From IMG/VR virus record IMGVR_UViG_3300042475_000565, positions 1 through 25,373 of that record: DNA of 25,373 nt; one strand, given 5' to 3'. Of this stretch, positions 1 through 7,057 are shown in pieces (position 1 is the first letter of the stretch; each line of letters starts with the position of its first letter). Under the pieces are notes generated by a model. The model saw only the letters and a list, made by a program, of their open reading frames with translations, was not told the origin of the DNA and ran no database searches. Origin of the DNA: a virus. The translations under genes and the position numbers were made by a program.

Positions 1-182
1 AGATCGAATGCGAAAAAGCCTAGAAAACAAGTGCAAAACGAATGCGACGTGCGAGAAAGCCTATTTTTATAGGACTTCCGCCACCATGGACGCACGGATT
101 CGACGGGTCCTTCCGGCCGAAATCGAGGAAGCCTCAGCTGGGAGCCTCCCTATTATCGCGCGTTTTTTAGCCCATCCTGACC
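1..182. other. Non-coding leader upstream of terminase
   Basis: I see no convincing gene here. The stretch is more AT-rich than the rest of the window. It holds two near-identical 14-mers (9-22 and 50-63, one mismatch) whose starts are 41 bases apart, further TGCRA-type words between them, and a small inverted repeat at 60-73 (CCTAT, four T, ATAGG). A short open frame at 8-217 crosses it but runs into the terminase gene in another frame, and its composition is unlike a protein. No clear -35/-10 pair is visible. Because it lies directly before the terminase gene it could hold a promoter, an operator or terminase recognition sites; this is inference. Confidence 0.5.
9..63. repeat. Pair of 14-bp direct repeats, 41-bp period
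   Basis: The word TGCGAAAAAGCCTA at 9-22 recurs as TGCGAGAAAGCCTA at 50-63. The 41-bp period is close to four helical turns, so both copies would face the same side of the helix. Degenerate TGC-A words lie between them at 32 and 43. Possible roles are repressor or activator sites, or cos/pac-type binding sites, but nothing in the sequence decides between these. Confidence 0.45.
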
Positions 183-2282
183 ATGGCAGTTCGAGCAGAC
201 CAGAAAAAACGCACTGACGCAGCCAAGGCCCGCTATGACGACATCAAGCGCAGGACCGGGGAACGCTCGCGCATTGTCGGTGCAGCCGGCCGCGACATCG
301 GTTCCATACCGCCGGTCAAAGACAAGAAACGGCGCGAATCCTGCCGCAAAGATTTCCGCAAGTTCTGCGAGACGTATGGCGGCGAATCCTTCCCGCTGGC
401 GTGGTCTGCGGACCACCTGACGGCGATAGGCAAGATTGAAGGCGCCGTGCTGCGCGGCGAGTTGTTCGCCTTCGCCATGCCCCGTGGTTCTGGCAAAAGC
501 ACGCTCTGCGAATGGGCTTGCCTGTGGGCCATGCTCTACGGGCATCGTCCGTTTGTGATGCTCATTGGCTCGGACCAGGCGATTGCCTGCCAGATGCTGG
601 ACAGCATCAAGAGCCACCTAGAGCAAAACGACTTGCTACTTGAGGACTTCCCGTCCGCAGCCTTTCCGGTGCGGGCGCTGGAAGGGATCACGGCCCGTGC
701 TCGCGGGCAGACCTCTGCCGGTGAGCCTACGCACATTGAGTGGACCGCTGACCAGATCACGCTGCCGTGGGTTGCTAAGGCTGAATCTGCTGGAGCCTGC
801 GTGCGGGTGGCTGGCATCACGGGCCGCATCCGTGGCATCAAGCACACCCGCCCTGACGGTAAGACGGTGCGGCCGTCACTGGTGCTGATTGACGATCCGC
901 AGACAGACGAATCAGCCGGTAGCCCAGCCCAGTGCGCCACGCGGGAAAAGATCCTGTCCGGTGCGATCCTGGGCCTTGCCGGGCCGGGCGCGAAAATCGC
1001 CGGGCTCACGACCATCACGGTGATCCGTCCCGATGACCTGGCCGACCGTCTGCTTGACCGGTCAAAGCATCCAAGCTGGCAGGGTGAGCGGACCAAGTTG
1101 GTCTACGAATGGCCGACCGCCGAAGAACTGTGGAGCCAGTACGCAGAACTGCGGCGCGAGGGACAGCGGAACGGGACTGGGACCGCTGCGGCGGATGACT
1201 TCTACCGGTCAAACCAGACTGCGATGGACGCCGGGGCTCGGGTGGCGTGGCCGGAACGGCGGAACGCTGACGAACTCACGGCAATTCATCACGCCTGGAA
1301 CCTGCGGATTGACCGTGGCGAATCGGCTTTCATGGCCGAATATCAAAATCAGCCGCTCGCGGATGACATTGCCAGCGACAAGTTGGACAAGCGGTCGTTG
1401 GCGCTACGGGCCACCAACGTGGAGCGTGGCGTGGTGCCGCTCGACCACCAGACGCTGACAGCGTTTGTGGACGTGCAGGAAAAAATCCTGTTCTGGCTAG
1501 TGGCTTCATGGAACCAGTCGTTCGGTGGTCACGTTGTGGCCTACGGCACGTACCCAGACCAGGCGTCCAGTTTCTTTGAGGCGAAGCACGCCAAGCGGAC
1601 GTTGTCGCTGGCAGCGAAGGGGGCTGGGTTCGAGGCGTCCCTACACGCTGGCTTGGAGTCTGTCACGCAGCTGCTGCTGGGGCGTGATTGGAAGCGGGAA
1701 GACGGGGCCGCCATGCGGATCGGCCAACTGATGATCGACGCCAACTGGGGGCAGAGCACGTCAACCGTTCGCACATTCTGCCGCCGGTCGCCGTTCGCCG
1801 GCAGCGTGCTGCCCAGTCACGGCAAAGGCATCGGTGCATCAAGCCAGCCGATTGGCGAAAAGAAGGGGCGTGGCGACCGCATCGGCATCAACTGGAAAGT
1901 TGGGCAAATATCCGAAGGGCAGCGGTCCTGCCTCTATGACACCAACTTTTGGAAAACATTCTGCGCCGCCCGCCTGCGGTTGCAGCTAGGCGATCCCGAA
2001 GCGATTGCGTTTCATGCCGGTGAACACGAATTGCTGTTTGAGCATCTGACCGCTGAATACCCAGTGCGGACAGAGGCGCGCGGGCGAGTCGTGGACGAAT
2101 GGAAGATGGCGGGCCGCGACAACCACTGGCTCGACTGCCTAGTTGGTGCCGCTGTGTCTGCGTCGATTGCAGGCGTGCAGCCCGTGGCTACCGAGGCTGG
2201 CGGCAGGCGGCGCAAGAAGGTTGAGATTCCTGCCAGCGGTTCCGGCAAGCGAGTAATCACGCTGAAGCGTCTTGGCACGTAG
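183..2282 (+). CDS. Phage terminase, large subunit
   Basis: ATP-driven motor and nuclease that packages DNA into the prohead through the portal. The 699-residue protein has an N-terminal ATPase with Walker A MPRGSGKST (residues 99-107), Walker B LVLIDD (233-238) and a likely coupling motif GLTTIT (274-279). The C-terminal RNase H-like nuclease shows acidic residues at the expected places: D430 in TAFVDVQ, D519 in LMIDANWG and D651 in NHWLDCLVGAA. The length and the LDC...AA ending recall the lambda GpA group, although the Walker A here is canonical. The ATG at 183 is the first start after the in-frame stop at 168; no clear Shine-Dalgarno precedes it. The partner small subunit is not in this window and is probably upstream. 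The gpW-like gene follows after a 47-base gap. Confidence 0.93.
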   Translation: MAVRADQKKRTDAAKARYDDIKRRTGERSRIVGAAGRDIGSIPPVKDKKRRESCRKDFRKFCETYGGESFPLAWSADHLTAIGKIEGAVLRGELFAFAMPRGSGKSTLCEWACLWAMLYGHRPFVMLIGSDQAIACQMLDSIKSHLEQNDLLLEDFPSAAFPVRALEGITARARGQTSAGEPTHIEWTADQITLPWVAKAESAGACVRVAGITGRIRGIKHTRPDGKTVRPSLVLIDDPQTDESAGSPAQCATREKILSGAILGLAGPGAKIAGLTTITVIRPDDLADRLLDRSKHPSWQGERTKLVYEWPTAEELWSQYAELRREGQRNGTGTAAADDFYRSNQTAMDAGARVAWPERRNADELTAIHHAWNLRIDRGESAFMAEYQNQPLADDIASDKLDKRSLALRATNVERGVVPLDHQTLTAFVDVQEKILFWLVASWNQSFGGHVVAYGTYPDQASSFFEAKHAKRTLSLAAKGAGFEASLHAGLESVTQLLLGRDWKREDGAAMRIGQLMIDANWGQSTSTVRTFCRRSPFAGSVLPSHGKGIGASSQPIGEKKGRGDRIGINWKVGQISEGQRSCLYDTNFWKTFCAARLRLQLGDPEAIAFHAGEHELLFEHLTAEYPVRTEARGRVVDEWKMAGRDNHWLDCLVGAAVSASIAGVQPVATEAGGRRRKKVEIPASGSGKRVITLKRLGT

Positions 2283-2293
2283 CCACACCCCCT
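2280..2293 (+). repeat. 14-nt repeat at stop codon, copy 1
   Basis: TAGCCACACCCCCT begins with the terminase stop codon. The identical 14-mer begins with the stop codon of the gene ending at 15671. Both copies open a short intergenic gap that lies between functional modules. The tract is C-rich. It could be a transcript-processing or termination element, or a remnant of shared ancestry; function is unknown. Confidence 0.5.
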
Positions 2294-2329
2294 GCCGGTG
2301 AGCCTTGCCGTTCGTCTACCGTCGCCGGT

Positions 2330-2539
2330 ATGAGCGACGAACTGCGCGACAAGATTTCCGAAACGGCCCAAGGCCCGAAGCGCGTCCGCACCGATGCGGG
2401 CGAAGTCGAGGCGCAATCCTTGGCCGACATGATCGAAGCCGACAAGTACTTGTCTGGCAAGTCGGCTGCGACATCGTCAGCAACGAACACGCGGCGTGGC
2501 CTGCGGTTCAACAAGCTGGTTCCACCAGGGACGATCTGA
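2330..2539 (+). CDS. gpW-like head-to-tail joining protein
   Basis: A 69-residue protein whose central pattern, KRVRTDAGEVEAQSLADMIEADKYL (split as KRVRTDAGEV and EAQSLADMIEADKYL), matches the short phage gpW/joiner family: a basic-hydrophobic strand, then a SL-x-[DE]-[LM]-I-x-A helix. In lambda, gpW is about the same size and completes the head before tail joining. Its place between terminase and portal is the position of lambda gpW (A-W-B order). The C-terminal part RRGLRFNKLVPPGTI is a short basic tail. The stop codon at 2537-2539 directly abuts the portal ATG at 2540, suggesting translational coupling. No obvious Shine-Dalgarno is present before the ATG. Confidence 0.75.
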   Translation: MSDELRDKISETAQGPKRVRTDAGEVEAQSLADMIEADKYLSGKSAATSSATNTRRGLRFNKLVPPGTI

Positions 2540-3988
2540 ATGGGCCTGTTCGGCAACCTCTGGGCAAAGTCGAAGCCGGCAGCGCAGCCGATGCCCGTGC
2601 GTGTCCGTGCAAAGTTCGACGCTGCCGAGAAGGGCGACGACTATCGGCACTGGGCTGCGGCTGACGCATTTGCTGCGGACGCTGCCCTGTCGCCAAACGT
2701 CAGGCGGACGCTGCGGAACCGCGCCCGTTACGAGCGGCAAAACAACTCTTGGTTGGCGGGCATTTCCGGCAGTGTGGCGGCCAGTCTGATCGGCACCGGC
2801 CCGCGCCTGCAGTTGGATACCGGCGATGCCGAAAGCGATCGGGCCATAGAGCGTGCGTTCTACGACTGGTCGTGGTCAATCGACCTGCCGGCCAAACTGC
2901 GGACGATGCGCGAGGCGCTGGTGGTCGATGGCGAAGCGTTCGCGCTGATGATTTCCAATCCTCGCCTGCCGGGCGTGCAACTCGACGTTCGTCTTGTCGA
3001 AGCGGAAATGGTCGCCACGCCGACTGAGTTGATGTCGCAGACGATCACGCCCGAAGGCAACATCGTTGACGGCATGGAATTCGACGCGATTGGAAACGTC
3101 ATCGCCTACCAAGTGCTGAACTTTCATCCCGGCAGCAACTACCGCGTCAACAACCTGCAGTTCCAGCGTGTGCCGGCCAATCAGATGGTGCATTGGTTCC
3201 GCGCCCAACGGCCTGGCCAACACCGTGGCGTACCGGAGGTGGCCCCTGCCCTGCGGCTGTTCGGTCAGCTGCGGCGCTACACCGATGCCGTGCTGGCGGC
3301 TGCCGAGACTGCCGCCGATTTCGCTGCGTTCCTGCACAGCAATTCGCCTGCGGCGGAAGTGGACGAAGTCACTGCGTTTGCTGAAATGCCCATCGAAAAG
3401 CGCAGCATGGTCACGCTGCCGGAAGGCTGGGACATCTCGCAGCTGCGTGCGGAACAGCCGACGACGCAATACCCGGCGTTCGTCAAGCAGATTTTGAACG
3501 AGATCGCCCGCTGCCTGCAGATCCCGTTCAACGTCGCGGCGCTCAACTCGAGCGAATACAACTACGCATCTTCTCGCATGGACTGGCAGATTGCCGGGAT
3601 GCACGAGCGCGTGGACCGCGACCAGCTAGAGCGTGTCCTGCTTGACCGTCTGCTTGCGGCGTGGGTCAACGAAGCCAGCCTTGCCGGCGTGCTGCCCGGC
3701 GCGTTGCCGCCGTTCTCCGAATGGAACTGGTCGTGGCAGTGGGATGGCAAGGATCACGTCGATCCTGCCAAGGAAGCCACTGCGTCTGAAACGCGGCTGC
3801 GCACGCACACCACCACGCTGGCGGCTGAATACGCCAAGCAAGGCAAGCAGTGGGATCAAGAACTGCGGCAACGTGCGGCGGAAGTCGCGCTGATGCAGGA
3901 ACTTGGCTTGTTCGTGGACTTCACGCCCGAAACGAACTACGGCGGCACGCTGGACGAAAACGGTAGGCCGCAGGGGGCCGACGCATGA
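2540..3988 (+). CDS. Portal protein, lambda-type
   Basis: Dodecameric ring at one vertex of the capsid through which DNA enters and leaves. The 482-residue protein shows typical lambda GpB-family features: an N-terminal RNRARYERQNNSWLAGI segment (59-75), DGEAFALMI (130-138), LDVRLVEAEMV (148-158), the DGMEFDAIGNVIAYQV strand pair, then MVHWFRAQRPGQHRGVPEVA with the long helix that follows (about 215-260). The late acidic, Trp-rich stretch EWNWSWQWDGKDHVDPAKEA is also family-like. It starts immediately after the gpW-like stop codon, and its own stop overlaps the ATG of a 19-codon ORF. Length agrees with the family. Confidence 0.93.
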   Translation: MGLFGNLWAKSKPAAQPMPVRVRAKFDAAEKGDDYRHWAAADAFAADAALSPNVRRTLRNRARYERQNNSWLAGISGSVAASLIGTGPRLQLDTGDAESDRAIERAFYDWSWSIDLPAKLRTMREALVVDGEAFALMISNPRLPGVQLDVRLVEAEMVATPTELMSQTITPEGNIVDGMEFDAIGNVIAYQVLNFHPGSNYRVNNLQFQRVPANQMVHWFRAQRPGQHRGVPEVAPALRLFGQLRRYTDAVLAAAETAADFAAFLHSNSPAAEVDEVTAFAEMPIEKRSMVTLPEGWDISQLRAEQPTTQYPAFVKQILNEIARCLQIPFNVAALNSSEYNYASSRMDWQIAGMHERVDRDQLERVLLDRLLAAWVNEASLAGVLPGALPPFSEWNWSWQWDGKDHVDPAKEATASETRLRTHTTTLAAEYAKQGKQWDQELRQRAAEVALMQELGLFVDFTPETNYGGTLDENGRPQGADA

Positions 3989-4044
3989 CTTGGGTTGGCG
4001 ATCACGATGCGGACGACATCGACACCGTCTGGGAGTTTGGCTGA
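3985..4044 (+). CDS. Candidate 19-residue microprotein
   Basis: A tiny frame, MTWVGDHDADDIDTVWEFG, fills the gap between portal and protease-capsid exactly. Its ATG overlaps the portal stop (ATGA) and its stop codon abuts the next ATG at 4045. An AGGGGG tract at 3972-3977 sits seven bases before the ATG, and a GGGAG at 4031-4035 inside it serves the next gene. It is acidic and Trp-containing, with no known family. It may be a real small protein, or simply a leader whose translation carries ribosomes from portal to capsid. The perfect stop/start fit at both ends is the main evidence. Confidence 0.4.
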   Translation: MTWVGDHDADDIDTVWEFG

Positions 4045-5880
4045 ATGAACAAAATCTCTTTGGATACTCGCGTGACGTTCCTGACGGCCGCTGATGGCGA
4101 TGCTGCCGCAGCGCCAAAGCGGTTTTCGATCGAAGCCTATACGGGTTCGCAGATCCGTCAGGGCTGGAGCCGTGAGCCTGTCGTGATCGATCTGGCCGGA
4201 ATGTCGTTCAAGCAGAAACTGCCGATCGTCTTGGGTCACGACTACAACCTTGGTTCCATCCTTGGGCAGACCGACAGTGTGCGGGTGGAAGCCGGCAAAT
4301 TGATCGTTGAAGGCGAGATATTGGCCGACAGCGATACGGCCCGCCAGGTGCTGGCGCTGGCAGAGCGTGGATATCAGTGGCAGGCCAGCGTGGGCGCCGA
4401 TGTGCGCCGCCATCAAAAAGTGGACGCCGAAGCCGCCACGACCGTCAACGGGCAGACCCATCTGGGTCCGGTCCGAATCGTCAAAGCCTCCAGTCTCCGT
4501 GAGGTTTCTTTTGTCACCCTTGGCGCTGACGCGGAGACAAGCGTCGCCATCGCGGCGGAAGCCGACGAGGAGATCACCATGGCGGATAACGCCAACCAGA
4601 CGCCTGCCGAGGAGCCCGTTGTGGCTGCTGCGGTGGAAGCCACGGCGAGCGCCGCCGTGGAGGCCCCCAAGGTCGAAGCCAGCGAGACCAACGGACTCAA
4701 GGCCCAGATCGAAATCCTTACCCAGAAAGTTGAAGCCATGCAGCAGTTGAACGCGACCCGTGACGAGCGCCCGGTTCCGCCGGCCGTCCACGTTGCGACG
4801 AAGACCGCCCCCACGGCGGAAGTGATTGAGGCGTCCTTTGCCCTTCAGGGCGGGCTGCCCAACGTCGAGAAGGCGTACAGCGCGCAGACGCTCGAGGCCG
4901 CTGCCCGCGTGCAGCGGAGCACGACGCTGGGTGAGGTGCTTCTGTCGGCCGCTGAGTCCAACGGTTATGACGGCCCGCGCCGCCTGACCGCTTCGACGCT
5001 GCGTCCGATTCTGGCGGCTGCGTGGGCTACCCACTCGATCGCCGGTATCCTGTCCAGCACCGTCAACAAGTTCCTCCTTGCCGGCTTCGACGGCGTGGAG
5101 TCTTCGTGGCGGTCGATTTCGGCGGTGCGCTCGGTCAACGACTTTAAGAGCGTGACCAGCTACCGGCTGAACGGCGGCTTCAAGTTCCAGCAAGTCGCCA
5201 ACGGCGGCGAACTCAAGAACGCTGCCGCTTCTGACGAGTCGCGGACGATCAGTGCCGACACCTACGGCATTATGACGAGCGTGACCCGTACGGACCTCAT
5301 CAACGACGACCTCGGCGCCCTGACCGCTGTTCCGCAGCGGATCGGCCGTGGCGGTGCGTTGAAGCTCAACGACGTGTTCTGGGCTGCGTTCCTTGACGAT
5401 TCGTCCTTCTTCACCACGGCCCGTGGCAACAAGAAGACGAGCGCCACGGCGCTGTCGATCGCCGGTCTGAAGGAAGCGGTCGGCCTGTTCCGCAAGTTGA
5501 CCGATCCCGATGGCAACCCCATCGCGGTTCGTCCCAGCGTGCTGGTGGTTCCGCCGGAACTGGAGATCACCGCGGCCGAGATCATGGGTTCTGCTCTGAT
5601 CCAGAGCGGTGCCACTGGCGGCCAGCCGTCTGCGAACGTGTTCGCGGGTCGGTATCAGGTGGTCGGCTCGGCCTACCTGACGAACGCGGCCGACTACTAC
5701 CTGCTTGCCTCGCCGGCTGACCTGCCGGTGATGGAAGTGGCGTTCCTTAACGGCGTGCAAAGCCCGATCGTGGAGACGGCGGAAGCCGACTTCAACACGC
5801 TCGGCGTGCAGATGCGGGGTTACTTCGACTTTGGCGTGGCCAAGGCCGAGTACCTCGGCGGCGTGAAGATGGACGTGTAG
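4045..5880 (+). CDS. Prohead protease / scaffold / major capsid fusion
   Basis: One 611-residue frame carries three head functions. Residues 1-175 resemble the phage prohead serine protease: LPIVLGHDYN with candidate catalytic His65, QWQASVGADV with Ser115, and LREVSFVTLGADAETSVAI with Glu153 as a possible third residue. Residues 179-250 are Ala/Glu-rich and end in a short coiled coil (217-235), as expected of a scaffold or delta domain. From about 255 to the end is an HK97-fold major capsid protein, with a capsid-like C-terminus VQMRGYFDFGVAKAEYLGGV. The protease presumably cleaves near the scaffold/capsid border during maturation. A strong internal start at 4579 could provide extra scaffold-capsid. 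Protease-capsid fusions are known in other phages. Confidence 0.88.
   Translation: MNKISLDTRVTFLTAADGDAAAAPKRFSIEAYTGSQIRQGWSREPVVIDLAGMSFKQKLPIVLGHDYNLGSILGQTDSVRVEAGKLIVEGEILADSDTARQVLALAERGYQWQASVGADVRRHQKVDAEAATTVNGQTHLGPVRIVKASSLREVSFVTLGADAETSVAIAAEADEEITMADNANQTPAEEPVVAAAVEATASAAVEAPKVEASETNGLKAQIEILTQKVEAMQQLNATRDERPVPPAVHVATKTAPTAEVIEASFALQGGLPNVEKAYSAQTLEAAARVQRSTTLGEVLLSAAESNGYDGPRRLTASTLRPILAAAWATHSIAGILSSTVNKFLLAGFDGVESSWRSISAVRSVNDFKSVTSYRLNGGFKFQQVANGGELKNAAASDESRTISADTYGIMTSVTRTDLINDDLGALTAVPQRIGRGGALKLNDVFWAAFLDDSSFFTTARGNKKTSATALSIAGLKEAVGLFRKLTDPDGNPIAVRPSVLVVPPELEITAAEIMGSALIQSGATGGQPSANVFAGRYQVVGSAYLTNAADYYLLASPADLPVMEVAFLNGVQSPIVETAEADFNTLGVQMRGYFDFGVAKAEYLGGVKMDV
4567..4581 (+). 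promoter_or_regulatory. Internal ribosome binding site and ATG in the capsid fusion gene
   Basis: GAGGAG at 4567-4572 is followed after six bases by an in-frame ATG at 4579 (codon 179). Initiation here would give a 433-residue scaffold-capsid protein without the protease. The junction falls exactly between the protease domain and the scaffold-like segment. Lambda uses a comparable internal start to make Nu3 from gene C. The spacing and position are seen directly; use of the site is inferred. Confidence 0.6.
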
Positions 5881-5899
5881 TCCACAGAGATCAACCGGA

Positions 5900-5933
5900 G
5901 TTGCCGGGCGGGAGCCCAAGCCCGCCCGGCAAC
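5900..5933 (+). terminator. 13-bp perfect hairpin after the capsid gene
   Basis: GTTGCCGGGCGGG (5900-5912) and CCCGCCCGGCAAC (5921-5933) form a perfect GC-rich stem with an eight-base loop, 20 bases after the capsid stop codon. The T tract (5952-5957) is 18 bases downstream, too far for a classical intrinsic terminator. It may partly terminate or protect the 3' end of capsid mRNA, since downstream late genes follow on the same strand. Confidence 0.65.
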
Positions 5934-5973
5934 CTGACTATCCACAAACACTTTTTTCCTGCGAGGTTTTCTA

Positions 5974-6291
5974 ATGGCTTCTTATGTTGCTGACGGTTGC
6001 CTGCTTGACCACACGCCGGCCGCTGCTGTTGCGGTTGGTGACGTGGTCGTGATCGGCGCGATGGTCGCGGTTGCTCCGCGCCCGATCGCCGCTGGAGCGC
6101 TTGGCGCTCTGGCTGTTGATGGCGTGTTCGAGATGCCGTGTGCGACCGGTGCTACCGGCGCGCAGGGTTCGGCCATCAACTGGTATGCGACCAGCGGCGT
6201 TGCCCACGCTTCGACCGGCGTTGCCGCCGGCAAGCTGGCGAAGGCCCGCGCGGCTGGCGACACCAGCGTGCACGTGCTGATCAACCGCTAG
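5974..6291 (+). CDS. Capsid cement (decoration) protein, DUF2190-like
   Basis: A 105-residue beta-rich protein of the DUF2190 type, which binds the outside of phage capsids and stabilises them. Visible hallmarks are the early AVAVGDVVVIGAMVAVAPRPIA-type pattern (about residues 19-39), then AGALGALAVDGVFEMP (40-55), the usual motif of this family, and a final VHVLINR strand. The size is normal. It has a good ribosome binding site (GAGGT at 5963-5967, six bases before the ATG). It sits directly after the capsid gene, where decoration genes usually lie, and is flanked on both sides by strong hairpins. A short GATGAQG stretch in the middle recalls a collagen-like loop. Confidence 0.78.
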   Translation: MASYVADGCLLDHTPAAAVAVGDVVVIGAMVAVAPRPIAAGALGALAVDGVFEMPCATGATGAQGSAINWYATSGVAHASTGVAAGKLAKARAAGDTSVHVLINR

Positions 6292-6302
6292 TTTCGATCC
6301 CA

Positions 6303-6353
6303 CGCAAGCCCCCGCAGCCGCTGCGCTCGCCGCGCGGCTCGGGGGCTCTTGCG
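6303..6353 (+). terminator. Long GC-rich hairpin after the cement gene
   Basis: The arms CGCAAG-CCCCCG-c-AGCCG and CGGCT-CGGGGG-ct-CTTGCG pair with small bulges to give about 17 base pairs enclosing a 14-base loop. It begins 12 bases after the cement stop codon. No T tract follows, so it is either a partial terminator or an mRNA-stabilising element. Together with the hairpin at 5900-5933 it isolates the two high-copy head genes from the downstream genes. Confidence 0.6.
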
Positions 6354-6367
6354 CAGTGAGGTGATAC

Positions 6368-7057
6368 GTGTCCGACCTTCTCCAGACCGGTGCGGCGTGG
6401 CTAGCCAATCGGCTGGCGGATTCTGCGGCCAGCCTCTGCACCTACCACCGGGGAAACAGTTTTGCCCAGGTGCGTGCCACCGTCGGCAGTTCGACGTTTG
6501 AGGCGGCATCGCAATCCGGCGTCGTTGAAATCTGGCAGTCTCGGGACTTCATCGTTAAGGCATCCGAATTGCCGTTTGGCGAACCGCTGCGGCACGACAC
6601 GATCGTTGAGACGATTGGCGGCGTTGACCTGACGTATGAAGTGACGAGCCCTTCGGGGATGCCGGTGTTCCGGTATGCCGACCCGTTCCGCAATTGCGTG
6701 CGGGTCCACACGATCGCCACCGACAAGAGTTCCGCGGCGCTGCCCACGCTCAAGCAACGCTACTGGGGCGTTTCGGCTTTGGCGACCGTGACCGACCAGC
6801 AGATCGTTGCACTGTTTTCGAGCGACTTGGCTGGCGCCAACGGGCAGACTCGAACGCTCACGCCTGCTAGCCAGCACATCTATTTCGTTCTGCCGGCGTC
6901 GTTCGGCGCTGCGTCGTTCACAGTCAACGGGCTGTACACCTCTGCGTGGGAATCCACCACTAGATCAATCACGTTCCCGTCGCAGGCGGCCGCAAGCTAC
7001 ACGATCTACCGTTCGACCTATGCCATCACGGGCAATGCGAAGGTGGTGGTGTCGTGA
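6368..7057 (+). CDS. Head-closure-like protein with fibre-like C-terminal domain
   Basis: The GTG start at 6368 follows a strong GAGGTGA (6358-6364). Residues 1-120 resemble a phage neck protein found between the cement and tail-terminator genes: LLQTGAAWLANRL, an RGNSFAQVRATVG strand, QSRDFIVKASEL, then RYADPFRNCVRVHT. It probably acts as a head-completion or stopper protein. Residues from about 128 to 229 (YWGVSAL..., IYFVLPASFGAASFTVNGL, YTIYRSTYAITGNAKVVVS) match a beta-rich domain usually seen at the end of phage tail fibres. The join is in frame with no sign of a broken gene. The next gene is a fibre and overlaps it by four bases. The N-terminal assignment is from memory of gene order and motifs. 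Confidence 0.6.
   Translation: MSDLLQTGAAWLANRLADSAASLCTYHRGNSFAQVRATVGSSTFEAASQSGVVEIWQSRDFIVKASELPFGEPLRHDTIVETIGGVDLTYEVTSPSGMPVFRYADPFRNCVRVHTIATDKSSAALPTLKQRYWGVSALATVTDQQIVALFSSDLAGANGQTRTLTPASQHIYFVLPASFGAASFTVNGLYTSAWESTTRSITFPSQAAASYTIYRSTYAITGNAKVVVS

Noticed and set aside
8-217. 69-codon ORF in the leader
   Set aside because: It overlaps the terminase gene in another frame, has no ribosome binding site or recognisable pattern, and includes the repeat region.
3937-5919. 660-residue open frame on the - strand opposite the capsid gene
   Set aside because: It is His/Arg/Gly-rich with no domain pattern, and lies exactly opposite a strongly supported capsid gene. Long antisense frames are expected opposite GC-rich genes with biased codon use.
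5952-5957. Classical intrinsic terminator after the capsid gene
   Set aside because: The T run is 18 bases beyond the hairpin, too far for Rho-independent termination; I kept the hairpin but not as a standard terminator.
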